A stretch of 64,000 nucleotides of DNA from Halichondria panicea (Eukaryota > Porifera > Demospongiae > Suberitida > Halichondriidae). The notes under the pieces are model-generated. The model made no database searches. It was not told the origin of the DNA and worked only from the letters and a program-made list of their open reading frames with translations. The stretch is taken from positions 904,001 through 968,000 of the forward strand of contig NC_087385.1 of NCBI RefSeq assembly GCF_963675165.1, written 5' to 3'. Each line of letters begins with the position of its first letter. The stretch's first letter is position 1. Made by a program: the position numbers and the translations under genes. Below are positions 48,093 to 61,209 of the stretch, piece by piece.

Positions 48093-51000
48093 ATGGGTCC
48101 ACTTGGGTCATCGCAGCGTTCAACACTAACTATATTATTGTGCCTGCTAGTTCACACAGTGTGTTCAGTTAATGCAGAGCTGGCATTCTTAGGACAAGAA
48201 CCGAATCGAGCGATTGTCTCTCAAGGTTTGCAAACGGGAGAAGCTGTTTACCAATTATTTGTCGTGGACATGTTATCCAATGAAGAGACATTAGGAATAA
48301 CGTTCTCAAGCTCACTAACTAGTTCCTACCCATTCTTTCTCGTGCCCGGAAGCGGGCAAATTCTTGTTACTGGCGCTCTATCAGAGGAAGAGTACGTTTT
48401 TGTTGTCCAGGCAACATCGTCTGGCGGTATCACCATAGAGACTAATATAACAATCGTTGTTGTACCATTATCTGATTCGGACACTACACCAAGATTTGAA
48501 CACAGTCTATACGAAATTGAAATACCCGAAAATCTTCCGGTAATGAGTGCCTTCAATGCAATTCGAGCGTTTTCCTTAATTCTAACAGATACCATTCAAC
48601 GATACTCCATCGTCGCTGGCAACACGGACACCGACTTTGTCATCAATAATAACAATGGTCTACTTCGTGTCAATCGTAACTTGGACAGAGAACGAACAAA
48701 TTTCTATCAGCTAACTGTTCGATATGTTGACGACTACTCATCCGTGGATACAATAGTTCGAGTCTCAATAGGGGACATTAACGATGAGACGCCGCGATTC
48801 TCTAGATCCCTGTATAACGTCACTATAGCAGAAACACTACCTATTGGAAGTATAGCACTCACCGTCAACGCTACTGATGATGATATTGGAGCCAACGCCA
48901 TGGTGACGTATTCGTTTGATTTTACTGCAAGTTCGGCCTTTAGTTTGGACCCGATTGAAGGAGTGTTAAGAACAACTGAAGCGTTGGATTACGAGCGACA
49001 ACCGAAATATCAGTTTAGTATTACCGTGCAGGATGGAGGTAGCCCTCAGCTGACGTCCGTGACAACTGTTCTCGTCAATCTGATAAATATTGATGATGAA
49101 TGTCCGAGATTTGAGAATCCTATATTTATAGAGGAACTGGCATACGATGTCACTGACACGCCCCCTGGAGTTGGTACGGAAATTCTTACTGTTATGGCAA
49201 CTGATCCCGACAGATTTAGTAGCGTTACCTACTCGATAGTTAGCGGACACACTGATGTATTAGCATTGGATGTGGAGACAGGAGTGATAACACTGGCCAG
49301 TACTGACAATGACCCTAGGGGGCAGTATACACTGAACGTGTCAGCAAGCGATAACAGCTGCACAGATCAAAGCTTCGTTCGAGTTGATATTGGAATTGGA
49401 AATGTTAACGTTCATAGTCCTCAATTTCAGACTGACTGCACTGCTAATCTAATGGAGAATCCTCCACTTGGAACTGAAGTAATCACTCTGCTAGCTACTG
49501 ATGGAGATATTGGTTTTAATGGTTTAGTCACTTACTCGCTCTTATCAGGAACGAATCTCTTCGAAATCGATACTTCTGGAGTTGTGAGGACTATTGCCTC
49601 CCCCGAGACCTACGATAGAGAGTTACAATCCACTCTTCAGGCCGGAGTCACAGCAAGCGATGGCGGGGGGAGACAAGACTATTGTCTATTGACCGTTACC
49701 CTGGACGATGAGAACGATAACACACCTCGTATACCATTGTCTATGTATAGTACAAGTTTAGCCCGTGATTCTGGAATAGGAACATTTGTATTACAGATAT
49801 CGGCAGATGATCCTGATGTTGGTGATAATGGACGCATCGAGTATTCCATTGATTCCAGTTCATCTTCTCTGCCTTTTCAGATTAACAGCATGAATGGCGT
49901 CATTACAACATCTGTGACACTTCCGAGCACAACTAGACACGAATTCACTGTATTTGCTGCCGATATGGGTACTGCCGTACAGCTCACAAGTAGTACCATG
50001 GTTACTATCACACTTACTGATGGAGATGCTCTTCCAAGATTCACTGCACTCAACTATACAGGGACAACTTGTGAAAATCCTGCTATCGGCACTACTGTCT
50101 TGACTGTGAATGCTTCGAGTACCTTGCTAAACGGGTTTATCCAGTTTACAATTTTAGCGGGTTCAGATTATCGCTCAAACTCTAGACAAACATTTAATAT
50201 CCGACCAGTTTCTGGTGCCTCAGGTGTGGCCAATATTATCATAGGATCTCAAACGTTAATCGATTTCGAGCAATTATCTCCCCATCTCAGTTTTCAATTC
50301 TTCGTACGAGCGACCAACGCAGCTGGAAGTAGCATCGTACCTGTGGAGATCTTTGTCATTGATATTGATGATAACAGTCCTGAATTTCTCACCCCCAGTT
50401 TGTCAGTCACTATTGTCGAGAACGAAGTGATTGGAACTACGGTAGCACAGGTGCAAGCAATGGACCCTGACTCAGGGACAAATGGAGAAGTTTTGTACAG
50501 GTTTATGAGTGGAGAAATATCCCCTTACTTTGATATAGCTACTAATGGTCTAATCACGTCAAAAATAGTGTTTGATTTTGAATCTGCTATGGACACTCGA
50601 GGAAATTTACTTATAGAAGCATACAATCCTAACCCAGTTGATAATGGTTCAATGTGCGGATCTTTTACTCGGTTTTCAGCAACTATTTTTATTGAGTGGA
50701 ATATTCTAGATCAAAATGACAACCCACCGTCGTTTGAAGAAAGTTTGCTCACAGTGCAAATACAAGAGGACGCTCAAATTCAGAGCAAAATTTTAAGACT
50801 AAATGCAACGGATATGGATATCAGTGACTTTGGTGTATTAAGTTTTTCAATCAATTCTGGAAATGATGGGACTTTTGGAATTGAATCAGATTACATCGTT
50901 TTAACTAGACGTCTGGATTTTGAAACCACTGCAGAATATGAACTTGTAATTCACGTGACTGATGGTATTCATAGCATTCAAGATTGCCCACAATCCCAGT

Positions 51001-54000
51001 GTGTTGCCATAGTGCGTATCTTAGTAACAGATATCGATGATGAGCCGCCTGTGTTCTCTTCCCTCGAATATCGTGCAAGTGTCGTTGAAAATGCACCCAC
51101 TGGTACGTCAATCCTCGAGATCTTAGCCACTGATATCGACTCCCCTTCTATAGAATACAAATTAACTGGTTTAGCTGAGGGCCGTTTCACCGTCAGCCAA
51201 ACAGGTGTCGTTTCAGTGGCCGGACCAATTGACAGAGAACAATTCCCTGGGGGCAGTCTGGTGTTTTTGGCATTCGCAGATGGTGGGAGTCTGGCAACAG
51301 CTGATATTGTGATTGATATTCAAGATGTGAATGATTATGAGCCTCGGTTTTCTGGAGTGTTTAGTGGTCTGGTTGAGGAGAACTCTGATCCGGGGGAGGA
51401 GGGCCTAGTGGTGAGTCAAGTGAGGGCTGTGGATCTAGATCAGGGAGAAAACGGAACGGTGCACTATTCTATAATATTTGGTGGAGAAAATGGATTCAGA
51501 ATCGACAAAGAGACGGGTGTTATTACTGCACATGCTCAGTACGATCGAGAGGCCACTCCAAGTTTTGTACTAGTTGTTCAAGCCACAGATAACGGTACTT
51601 CAATACAACTATCGTCACAGACACAAGTTGTTATAGAGATCGGTGATGTCAATGACAACAGACCACGGTTTCCATTCTCATACATGTTTGCACGAGTGTT
51701 TGAGAATTCCCCGATTGGACATTCCGTTTTCTTCCTACCTACAATAGACGCTGATAGTGCACTGAACTCTCGAGCTATTTTTTCACTACTTGCCACAAAT
51801 CCAATGGAAACGAAATTTTCTCTCAATTTAATAACTGGAGAAGTAACAATTGCAGGCAGTTTAGACTATGAGATCCCGCTACATAGACTCTACACATTGA
51901 CTGTGTCTGTAGTGGACCCTGACTCGCCATCTGAGTCTGATGTTGGAACCCTTCAAATTGTGCTACTCGATCGAAATGATAACCCTCCTCAAATTAGTGT
52001 TACCAAATCTGAGACTGGTCTACTTCAAGAGACATTCCCGATAGGAATTCAGGTTGCTATGGTTACGGCTTCAGACCTAGACATCGGACAAAACTCTGAA
52101 TTGATGTTTGAGATTTCTGATGGAAATACGAACGGTGATTTTGAACTTTTAGTGGAGGATGGAGGGGCGATTATCAAATCAGCGAATCAGTTTGACTACG
52201 AAACCACCCTCTCCTACATGCTGACAGTAACAGTATCGGACATGGGATCACCACCACTCTCTGTTTCAGAAACAATTGATTTCAATATTATTGATGTAAA
52301 TGATGAACCTCCGATTTTCACTCAAAGTGAATACAGTATATCAATTTTAGAAAATTCAGCTCCTTCCGTCAACTTAATTCAAGTTCAAGCAAGCGATCGT
52401 GACACTGGAAATGGTGGAGAAATTGACAGATACGAACTTATCAGTGGGAATGAGGGGGGGTGGTTTGCTCTCAACTCAAGCGGTGTTCTGTCAAGTCTGA
52501 CCGTATTTGACAGGGAAGAACGAGCGGAATATGTGCTGACTGTAGCAGCATACGATAGAGGTGTTGTACCCATACAAGGGACTGCGAGGATCGTTGTTAC
52601 CATTACTGACGTTAATGACAACCCTTCGTTTGATGGAGGTCATCTCACAGTGCTTATCAACGCTCTAAATGGGATGGTTACCCCCGGCAATATCGCTCCG
52701 TTCCACTTCAATGACCCGGACAGTGATGACTCATTTTCAGGATGTACAGTCATCAGGCAAGATCAGACTGGTGTTTTTACAGTGGATAGCAGTTGTGTAA
52801 TACATCTTCTTGTGAATAACCCAGTCGAGGGTGACTACAACTACATTGAAGTGAGGGGGCGGGATGGAACACATACTGATGTCACAGTATCAGCTATAAT
52901 ACGAGTACAACATTTTAATTTTGCCAGACTAATTGCTGAAAACCTCATCACACTAACTCTGAACGCTTCAGTGGAAGCTTACATAGTCGATCGGCTAAAT
53001 ATTTCATTTCCCATGGAACTTGCTCGAGCGTTACAAGTGGCAGAGAGCAACATTCAGATCATAACAGTACAGCAAGGTACAATCCAGCCAGAGAGCACAG
53101 TCGATGTGACCTTTGTTGCTAGGGACAGCAATGGTGCGTATATTACCCCTGCAGCTATGCTTCACCAGCTGTTCGTACAAAGAGACAATTTAGTACTCAA
53201 TGGGCATGGAATTTTGAGTCTACCATTGGATGCATGTGCCGCTGAGCCATGTCAGAATCAAGCAGGATGTCGAACGATTCAAAATGTAGTGAGGACAGAT
53301 CGAGTGATAAATACACAAGAGTTTGTTTATTTTGCCCCAAGGATAGACTTCAGTTACGAGTGTGTCTGTGCACCTGGGACTACCGGTCAAAACTGTGAGA
53401 CTAATGTCAATGATTGCTATAGCAACCCGTGTCAGCAAGGTGGTGTGTGTACAGATACTGTGGGTGGATTCTCCTGTGTCTGTCCGAGTGGCTACACTGG
53501 TGATGACTGCAGCATTGCTCCCGACACTTGCTCAACTAATGCCTGCCAAAATGGTGGAACTTGCTCCATCATTACTGATGACATTTCTTGCAACTGCAAC
53601 CCAGGCTACTATGGCCCTCTCTGTCAGTATAATTACTTTATCCCCTCAAGCTTTTGCAGTCAAGACAACCCTTGTTCAAACGGAGGTGAATGCAGCGCTG
53701 GTAGGGACGGATACTCGTGTGTATGCTCACCTGGTTTCTCTGGAGAGGTGTGTGAGATAGAGACTCAGATACAAGGCGGTTGTGTTGGAAACCCGTGCTA
53801 CAATGGCTCCACCTGTGAAGAAACGTTACTAGGACCTAACTGCATATGCTCTGTTGGCTTCACCGGGCCCAATTGTCGATGGCCACTCAATAGCTGTGAA
53901 CTCGAGCCTTGCCTTAATGGAGGTACTTGTACGACTGGTCTCTATGATACTCATGTATGCAGCTGTGCCCCAGGGTACAGTGGTGATGACTGCAGTCTGA

Positions 54001-57000
54001 TCATTGCACCGTGCTTCAACGAGCCTTGCCTGAACAGTGGTAGGTGTATGGACATGGACGATGGTAGTTACATGTGTGAGTGCATGTCTGGATATTATGG
54101 AGACGATTGCGAGATTTCTGTTCAACCGCTGGATTTTTGTGCAATGGTGGATTGTTTGGATAATGGTAACTGTACCTCAGGGAGAGATACTTTCACATGC
54201 AGCTGTGATGATAGATATATTGGAGTTGACTGTGCAATTTCTACTCTCTCAGATGACGTGTCATGTGCTGGAAATCCTTGTCAACATGGCAGTGTGTGCA
54301 TGAATGATGCTTCTTCAGCGGATGGCTTACGTTGTTTCTGCTCACCTGGTTTCACTGGCTCAAGATGTGAGACCAACATCAACGATTGTCTCAACAGCCC
54401 TTGTATGAATGAAGGCACTTGTACTGACGGTATCAATGGCTACACCTGTACTTGTCCATCTGGTTTGGCAGGTTACGACTGTGAAGTGCGATGCCCTGAG
54501 GGCCTGAGTGGCACAATCTGCCAGGTACCTATTCTACAGTGCCTAGACAACCCTTGCCAAAATAACGGTACTTGCATTCAGACTGGAACTAAGTTCAACT
54601 GCAATTGTCCAGTCACACACACAGGCAGTCGGTGTGAGAGTGAGTTACTATGCACTGAGTCCACTTGCCTGAATGGAGGTCGTTGCATTGCTACACAAAC
54701 TGGAGGTATCATGTGCGAGTGTGGGGTCGGATTTTCTGGAGAAAATTGTGAATTGTTGACTGTCAGTTTCTCTGGCTCACAAACTCAGAGTAGCTATCGA
54801 GCATTTGCTTCTCTGGAGATTCGAGGACACGGAAGAATTGAGTTTGAATTTGCCACTGTAGACAGAAACGGACTCTTATTGTACAACACACAGCTGCAAA
54901 ATGGACGGACGGAGGATTTTGTTGCTGTGGAGATTGTGGGAGGTGCTCTGCAGGTATCTGTTTCCCATGGCAGTGGAGACTCTAGTGTACGCTTTGTTAG
55001 CAGTCCACGAGGTGTTGCCGACGGTGACTGGCATCAGGTGGTCATAGAAACAAACCAAAAGGTGAGTACCTAAGCTCTATAACTTAAAAGATTGTTATCA
55101 ATAATTATGCTGATTTTACGGTTGTATAGCATTCCATTCTTACTGCTGCTATAAAAAAATTCACACAATGTCGTTAACTATAATTATACGTATATAATTC
55201 AATTAATTATTTGCAGGTGTTCCGTGTCTTGTTGGACGATTGCCTTCTCCTCCCCAACTCACTCCAACCCTTTGCCCCTTGTACCGCAACCAGCACCACT
55301 CCAGGTACGAGCGGCTTCCTCGATCTGGGACTTCCCCTATGGTTGGGGGGAATCCCTTTCTCACCCCCCGTCAACTCAATACAAGTCTCAAGTCAGGGGG
55401 TCACTGGATGCATTCGAGGGGTTAGAATTGATGGGAAACTATTGGACCTTGAGGGGTATGTGTTTGAGAGCAACTCAGCGAGGGGGTGCTCTCATATGGA
55501 GTCTGACGTCTGTGCTGCTGGGAGTCCGTCAGTTTGTGGGGGTGGGCAGTGCCTGTCTGTGTTCGATGGCTACTCATGTGAGTGTCTGCCTCGGGAGGAG
55601 GGGGACGTTTGTGAGAGAGGTGAGTTCAATATAATTATTGGTACTATACACCTACTCCTATGCTACAAGTGTTTTAACAACTGTTACAGTACAACTTGTG
55701 AGGTAGGAGTTTTACCAATATTTTGCAGATCTTGTAATATAATTACCTGTGCACTTTTATAACAGCTTTAGCAGCAGGGATTTTGCAAGATATTTTGTAT
55801 GAGCATATAATTGTTGTTTCAGTTGTATGTGATTGCGATTAATTTTATAATGACTATTTCGTTTTACTCTCACACAGCTGCTGTGAGTGTGGTGTATGGA
55901 GGAGGCTCTTTTGCAGAATACTCTCTACTCGAATATCAACCGCCACCTGTTACTAAGAGACAAGTGTCAGCTGGGAGCTTACGATCAACCGTGTCTGATG
56001 AGATCAGCTTGTGGTTCCGGACTGAGAGGGGTAGTGGTCTGGCCCTGCTCTTGTTCATGGGGAGTGAGGACACAGGAGAGGAACTATATCTCCAGGTATT
56101 CTAACACATACATGGCCGCAGTCGTACATAGGAACCACAAGGGCTTTGGGACCCCTATAGATTATAGTAGTTTTCAACATAGGCTCTGCTTCCCTCCTTT
56201 TGTCAAAACGTATTCCTACATCATGCACTGCTGATGCACACTTGCATGCATTATGAGCTTAGAAAAACTATACTGTTATCATGTACAGTGTCATTGCAGT
56301 GTAATGAAGTTCTGCCAATGGAATGTACTTGCAATGAATAATTACCTACAGGTTGTACTATAGCTGGCTTAGTATGTCTTTATTCCCCCACCCAGCTTGA
56401 AGATGGTGTTCTTATCCTTCACATCAATCTCGGCTCTGTGGATGAACAATTCCTCCTGATGGACGAGCCACTTGCCGACTCAGCATGGCACTTTGTCGAG
56501 GTCAAAAGGTCAGCGTTGGACCTAATAACCAGTGTTGATAACATCACGTCACAGCACACATTAAAAGGAACGCAACTCTCTCTAGACGTAGCCCCAATCA
56601 TATACGCTGGAGGACGACCAGATTCAGGGGGTACCAATATTGTGACCCCCTATCTAGGATGCATGGAAGATATTCGCATTGATCGAAATCCCCTGCCTAC
56701 TGTCAGCTCTAATAATTTCGCGAGTGTGGTATTCACTGGGAATGGCATATCGTATAACTGTGCCCTGGGGCTTTGTCTGCCGAATCCGTGTGGCCGTGGA
56801 AACTGCAGTGAGATAACTCTGACGACTGGGAGGAATAGTTTTGAGTGCGAGTGTGAGAGTGGACACAGACTGACTGGTAGCAGCTGCCCAGGAGAACCCA
56901 CCCCCTCAATGTTCACACTCATTATTGTGTTTGTGACTGTAGCTGGAGGATTGCTGCTCTGTGTCACCATAGTATTGATGGGTGAGTTGTTTTCATGCAT

Positions 57001-57869
57001 AATCCTTGCATAATTGTAGAGCTCCCTGCCCAAATTGTCAAAAGGAAACCTTGTTCTCTAGCTCTTTGATAGTCAAACACAATAGACTTGAAATGTTGCT
57101 GTATTGTGATTATCACAAATCAAAGAGAAATGTCCAATCAGTAACTCTTTGAAATTTAGTTCTGTAACATACTAAAGTTAATTTATGTGTCTGGTCAAAG
57201 TCTACTGTACGTATAGTACTATATGTATTAAAGACAAACTTCTACCTCACTGCAGGAATGCTTAGCTACAGATATCGCAGAAAGTTGCAGAAAGACCGAG
57301 TGGAAGACAATGCCAACGACATCAGCCTGAGTATATTCAACAGACAGTGCATGGGAGTGAGCAACGAGGCAGGAGGTGGGGAGAGGGACACTCATATCGG
57401 GATCGATGAGATTTCAAGCACTCTATTCACTAACAAGCGTGCAATTGAAAACGATGAAAAGCAACAGAGTGAATCGCAATCTTCATCATCGTCTGAAGAA
57501 AGTAGTATTGCAAAGATACCATACTTGAGCGAGCGAGCAGCCAGCCCTACAATCGGTGCATTCATCAAAGAAAAGATCGAGGGTGTACCGAAGGAGTACC
57601 GAGACATTGACTCTCTGTATGAGTTTGAGGACGAAGGGGAGGACTCCATCGCTGGCAGCCTCAGTACGATATGCTCCAGTCTTGCAGGGAGTGAGTACAC
57701 CGTTGAGCAACTTAGAGAAGCAGGACCAGAATTTGAGCCATTTATCGACTTGTTAGCAAGTGTGCTCGAGAGTGATGAGGAGGAGGACAGTGATGGCGGG
57801 TCACAGCAAGCACACACTGGCAACACTCAACCTACACAGGCCACATTGTATAGTCAGGATCTGTGGTAG
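48093..57869 (+). CDS. Classical cadherin: EC repeats, EGF, LamG, TM, catenin-binding tail
   Basis: Five exons (48093-55061, 55217-55619, 55878-56095, 56396-56981, 57256-57869) sum to 2,929 residues. The start MGPLGSSQRSTLTILLCLLV, just after an acceptor, opens a signal peptide. About 14 cadherin repeats follow (about 30-1640), with DxNDNxPxF-type linkers such as DENDNTP, DQNDNPPSF, DVNDNRPRF and DVNDEPPIF. Next come a membrane-proximal region, about 12 EGF-like repeats (about 1712-2225), a LamG domain, an EGF, a second LamG, a Cys-rich remnant and one TM (about 2704-2724). The tail has GGGERDTHIGIDEI (about 2765), like the p120-binding GGGEED core, and DSLYEFEDEGEDSIAGSLS with EPFIDLL and DEEED (about 2840-2903), like the beta-catenin site. 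It should mediate calcium-dependent adhesion linked to catenins. All EC and EGF repeats lie in one 7-kb exon. Confidence 0.94.
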
Positions 57870-58110
57870 CCAATTCAATGACATCGTGCTATTTTTATGA
57901 CCGACATTATATCACTTGAGTACATTTTATCACATAATAGCTTTATAAAGATATTCATTTTTTGATAATTTCCACGCACAACTCACAGAAGGATAATAAT
58001 TATTATGACAACATGTTTACTACTGTGAGAGCTAGTTAACAATATTCATTGCTCTAAATTAAGAGCCTGCAGCATTTAGTGGGAGGGGCTGTCTACACTG
58101 TTAGCAAGCA

Positions 58111-61100
58111 ATGAAAATGGAGGTGTATTTGACTCAGTGTACAAGCTGTCTATTGCTCATTCTGATTCTCAGCCATGTCAGCTTGGTGAGTTTGATCCAA
58201 TGGTTACTAGGGGGCATGCTCAATGCTGTATCTTGTTCCCTGCAGGCTCAGACAGACGAAACCACCACCACTGCAGCTGCTGAAGGTAAAGGGAGGGAAA
58301 TGAATGCTGGCTATAGTATGGTATGATAGTCTAGTATTAAAGGAGCACACGTACAATTATCGTGGTGTACAAAAATGTGTGAAGCTTTTTGTTAGGAACA
58401 CACAACCACACACATACACACAACCACAGAGTTCAACAACCTCCCCTGGTATTATTGGTTGGGCATTGCTCTCGCCTTCAGTATAACAGTCATCCTCATA
58501 GGATCGTCTGCAATATGCATAGTCTACAGCTGTTGCAGGTATTGCCAAAGCTGCTTTATATTCTTTCCCTAACCTAATTAAGACATCATACATTGATGTG
58601 TGTTTGTACAGGTACTGCAAGCAGAGGCACAGAGATGAAAGAGTTGCACTTCCCATGCAAAGATCTCCAGGCTATCCTAAACAAGTGGTTCAAGACGAAG
58701 TGGATGCTTTTCAAGGAAGTATGAACATGAGTGAGTCTAGTCAAGCACCGTGTGTATCTGGGTTAGTTACTGAGTTACATGTGTCTGGGTTGTTAGGAGC
58801 CACTGTATCTGGTGGGTTACTGACCGTTGTTTATATATGGGTTGTTTATGGGTTACTGACCACTGTATCTGACCACTGTGTCTGGGTTGCTAAGCTAGCC
58901 CACTCTGACTGTGTCTGCGTTACTAAGAGCTGGCCCACTGTATCTGGGTTGCTAAGCCAGTCCACTGTGTCTGCATCCCACTGTGTCTGGGTTGCTAGGC
59001 CAGTCCACTGTGCCTGCATTCCACTGTGTCTGGGTTGTTAAGCCAGCCCACTGTGTTTGGGTTACCAGGAGCTGGCCCTGGGTTGCTAATCACTTAGTTG
59101 CTTGCAGCTGATGATTGGGAGCTGGCTAGGAAGCAAATCAAGCTTGTGAAGCAACTGGGGATTGGTGAGTATGGTCCTATCTATGAGGCTGAAGTCAAGT
59201 TGAAGACCAACGTCACCGTACGATCTCTAGTAAAAGTAAGCTAGTACCCTCCCATAATGGTACAGTACTGGCTATATCTCGTATGTCACAGGTATTTCAA
59301 CAAGGTACTTCTCAGGATTTGGTCAGATTCAGGGAAGACATTGACGAATTGATGTAAGCTGATAATAATGAATGCATATAGTGTGTGATGTCTTGTTAGC
59401 AGCTCATCAGTATAATTATACAATTAATTACAAGTAGTTAGCAAAGACAAACGAGCTTTTAACGAGCTAGTTACACGTGCCAAAACAATCAATGTCTAAC
59501 TTTATTTTCCCCAGGGCCTTTGACCACCAGAGCATTGGCAAGCTGCTGGGCATGGTGTCTCAGTGCCCTTACTACATTGTGCTCGAGATGACCGTTAATG
59601 GTGACCTCAAGTCGTTTCTCCTCGCCACTTCAGCTGCAGGCTCGACTACGAAAGAGAACGGGAGATTGCGATTGGGTCAAGCAGAACTCACTACACCACA
59701 GCGAGTTGCTATGGCGACAGATGCCGCTTGTGGATTGGCCTATTTGGAGGGGTTGCAGTACGCACACAGAGATGTGGCCGCCAGAAACTGTATGGTGACT
59801 CAGCATCTAGGGATTAAAATTGGTGGTCAGTTTTACGTATATATATAATATTATAGATCTAGCTATTTTTGCTTCACCCTGTACAGTAGAATGTGAGACA
59901 ACTCTCTCTATGTCTGTTTACATGCAGATTGCTAACTATATAGTAAAAGCAAAGTTACAGAGGGGGGGTGTACGTACGTGAACAGTAATTATGACCTTTC
60001 AAATGATGTTTTTAGTCTAAATTTTTGTCATTTTTCAGCCTTGTTATATAATCCATGGTACGGCCGGCCAAATTGGCAAATTATTTTATCTGAACATTGA
60101 AGATACCATTTTAGAAATTAAGTTATGGCATCTAAAAGAGTCCCCAAACCATTGATTAGACCATAGACATGCAGTTTCAATGTAATGTACCCAACACAGC
60201 CACCCCTCACTACCACCCACCCACACACCACTACTCTCCCCACCCCCACACACACACCACACACACACACCACCCCCACACACACACACCACACACACCC
60301 CACACACAGACTACAGGGTGGGTCGCTACCTATTCCGCAGTGAGTACGCAGTCCAAGTGGACGGCTCACTGATGCCCCTCAGATGGATGGCCCCAGAGAG
60401 CATGCTCAACAACATCTTCACCGTGCAGTCAAGCGTATGGTAAGCTAGGGATACTGATTATCATCTTCTGAGTTGAGAGTGTCAACAATTGTAGCGCATC
60501 TCGATCATAATGCCATACATGTGCATATATCTCATGTTGAGATAATTATTATATTGCATCTGATCAAAAGTTTCGTTCATTTTAGCAGGCATAGCTTAAA
60601 ATTATAATTGTCCAGTAGATTCATGAATCATGAATGTTCTGCATCTCCCATCATCGTCACCACGGTAACTAGGTCTCTGGGGGTGCTACTGTGGGAGGTT
60701 ATGTCAGAGGGGAGTTTCCCTTACCCTGAGTTGAGTGACTCCAACGTCATCACTGGAGTGTGCTATGAGGGACGCAGACTGCCACGCCCACAATACTGCC
60801 CCGAACAAATGTAAGCGCTGTGTATAATTGTATTGAAGGCCAGTGCTGTGATTTTGCGGCCTCAAACTTTTGAGGGTCTGTATCAATTTCAAAACTAATT
60901 TAGTAGGTGTTTGGTAGTGTTGTGCTTACGATAACTTTCACCATTATTTTCTGAACAAAAACATGTTGGTGTGAGACTGTATTATATTATTGTATATATT
61001 GAACATCAAGTAAACATTAAAAATAGCTATGTGTTCACATGTCATCATAGAATTTTCTTTCCAGATATTCATTGATGAAGCGTTGTTGGCATGACAACCC

Positions 61101-61209
61101 GAAGCAGAGACCACGCCCCTCTGTGGTCTACAAGACACTAGAGACGAGCATCCTCACCAACAGATACCAACACTCTGAGAACACAGGCGATGCACAACTA
61201 TTCTATTGA
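58111..61209 (+). CDS. Receptor-tyrosine-kinase-like protein with minimal ectodomain and degenerate catalytic motifs
   Basis: Ten exons (58111-58185, 58246-58285, 58430-58538, 58612-58730, 59108-59235, 59292-59353, 59515-59825, 60310-60439, 60673-60810, 61065-61209) give 418 residues. A signal peptide (TSCLLLILILSHVSL) is followed by only about 22 extracellular residues, then one TM (LGIALAFSITVILIGSSAIC), a basic juxtamembrane stretch and a tyrosine-kinase fold. The Gly loop LGIGEYGPIYEAE and catalytic loop HRDVAARN look normal, as does RWMAPES. However, VAVK reads VTVR (Lys to Arg), the alpha-C Glu position is Asp, DFG reads DYR, and the alpha-F DVWSFG reads SVWSLG. Probably a pseudokinase or very weak kinase. 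AATAAA is at 61401. Not assignable to a named vertebrate RTK family. Confidence 0.85.
58738..59085. repeat. Degenerate tandem repeat in intron 4 of the RTK-like gene
   Basis: Variants of CCACTGTGTCTGGGTTGCTA with AGCCAGTCCACTGTG recur at roughly 20-45 base spacing over almost the whole intron. Confidence 0.85.
60195..60309. repeat. CA/C-rich microsatellite forming an acceptor of the RTK-like gene
   Basis: CACCACACACACCCC-type sequence joined to the CACACAG acceptor before the exon at 60310, which encodes the DYR motif. Confidence 0.9.
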
